Source: MGIIb-O2 sp002494975
GTDB lineage: Archaea; Thermoplasmatota; Poseidoniia; Poseidoniales; Thalassarchaeaceae
Assembly: GCA_028355015.1 (NCBI GenBank)
Contig: JAOMRN010000009.1
Span: forward strand, 1 to 36,015
Length of the DNA stretch: 36,015 nt
Direction of reading: 5' to 3'
The translations under genes were made by a program, and so were the position numbers. The notes beneath the pieces are model-generated. The model ran no database searches and was not told the DNA's origin. It saw only the letters and a list, made by a program, of their open reading frames with translations. The first letter of the stretch is position 1. Each line of letters starts with the position of its first letter. Shown here one piece after another: positions 35,586-36,015 of this stretch.

Positions 35586-35671
35586 TAAATCGGATATTGT
35601 GGCAATTTCTTCTTCTGATTTCGTCTTTTCCAGTGACGACCCCCCCTTTCTCTAAATTTTTAAATGCTGTT

Positions 35672-35707
35672 TAATATATAAGATATATTATCAAATTATT
35701 ATTTGAT
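35672..35707. promoter_or_regulatory. Divergent promoter with two adjoining inverted repeats
   Basis: TAATATAT/ATATATTA (35672-35690, 3-nt spacer) forms a symmetrical TATA region that could serve both strands. It adjoins ATCAAAT/ATTTGAT (35690-35707, 4-nt spacer). Both lie in the 264-bp spacer between the first gene of the helicase operon and the divergent gene at the window edge. A shared regulator is plausible; nothing else is visible in the spacer apart from a seven-C run (35640-35646). Confidence 0.45.
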
Positions 35708-35849
35708 TTAGTTGGCTCTAAAAGGTCTGAGAGATATCGACTTACCCGTGACTCATTGGATGCGCGAGTGCAACCCTATGCAACAGACAATGTTTCATTT
35801 AGTCCGACACCACCGAATAAGTCATAATCAAGACCTCGTATCACAATGT

Positions 35850-36015
35850 GTGGATGAACCTATAATCAGTCCCGATGGAAAGTTCATGTGGATCGGTTCA
35901 GAATGGATTCCTGCTCCACCAACATCGACACCGGTCACAGATTCAACCATTAATCTCCAAGATTCAATGATATCTGGAAATGTGAATATCGAGCAGAATT
36001 CAAATGATGCATCAA
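35850..36015 (+). CDS. SPDGKFMW/QDSM-motif protein, paralogue of the TPR protein (3' partial)
   Basis: The frame runs off the window. From a GTG at 35850 it reads MDEPIISPDGKFMWIGSEWI, then NLQDSMISGNVNIEQN, closely matching the beginning of the TPR protein at 26104-26682, which also starts at GTG. The DNA word GATGGAAAGTTCATGTGG is identical in both. An in-frame ATG at 35760 would add 30 residues (MRECNPMQQTMFHLVRHHRI) that look unlike protein of this genome, so I prefer the GTG. It is divergent from the helicase operon and shares its promoter region. The rest of the protein, and so its function, cannot be seen. Confidence 0.72.
   Translation, partial: MDEPIISPDGKFMWIGSEWIPAPPTSTPVTDSTINLQDSMISGNVNIEQNSNDAS

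Overview
The window looks like a piece of a low-GC marine planktonic archaeal genome, most likely Marine Group II/Poseidoniia or a close relative. That is inference. The reasons are ferredoxin-dependent 2-oxoacid oxidoreductase genes of archaeal/anaerobic type, an S-adenosylhomocysteinase without the usual C-terminal tail, TATA-type promoters (one apparently leaderless), very large secreted proteins with Asp-rich FG-GAP and thrombospondin-3 repeats and one C-terminal membrane anchor, and an intron-free tRNA-Gln with an encoded CCA.

Left part (1-17263), core genome: the 3' end of a Zn-finger/NNRGRD-repeat protein read in frame 1 from the window edge; a TPR membrane protein; ahcY (-); a giant cell-surface protein (-); a possible 28-residue leaderless gene; an unrecognised 218-residue protein; aconitase (-); a membrane-anchored TPR-cyclophilin (-); the divergent korA-korB pair (+); and tRNA-Gln(CTG).

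Middle part (17359-26012), accessory island directly after the tRNA gene: a gamma-class N6-adenine DNA methyltransferase (+) converges on a block of minus-strand genes. These are a Zn-ribbon DNA methylase fused to an Mrr-type nuclease, a D12-class adenine methyltransferase, a small Zn-ribbon protein, and an HNH nuclease fused to a MazG-like pyrophosphohydrolase. A PPP-family (ApaH/PrpA-like) phosphatase (+) follows a 273-bp spacer that holds four inverted repeats. At least part of the methylase block is visibly richer in G+C than its surroundings, which suggests transfer.

Right part (26104-36015): a compact minus-strand operon of six genes. In transcription order they are a coiled-coil protein, a 1199-residue UvrD-like helicase with a C-terminal RecB/Cas4-like Fe-S nuclease, a second small helical protein, an SPFH/band-7-like coiled-coil protein, a secreted single-pass protein with an outer TSP3/FG-GAP region and an inner coiled coil, and a TPR protein. 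The last two share a short QDSV-x-x-GD motif. A divergent gene at the window edge (partial) shares the same motif and the N-terminal SPDGKFMW element of the TPR protein. The combination of a membrane-spanning sensor-like protein, a membrane scaffold and a helicase-nuclease next to a restriction island makes this operon the best candidate here for an undescribed defence or DNA-processing system. Its function is inference only.
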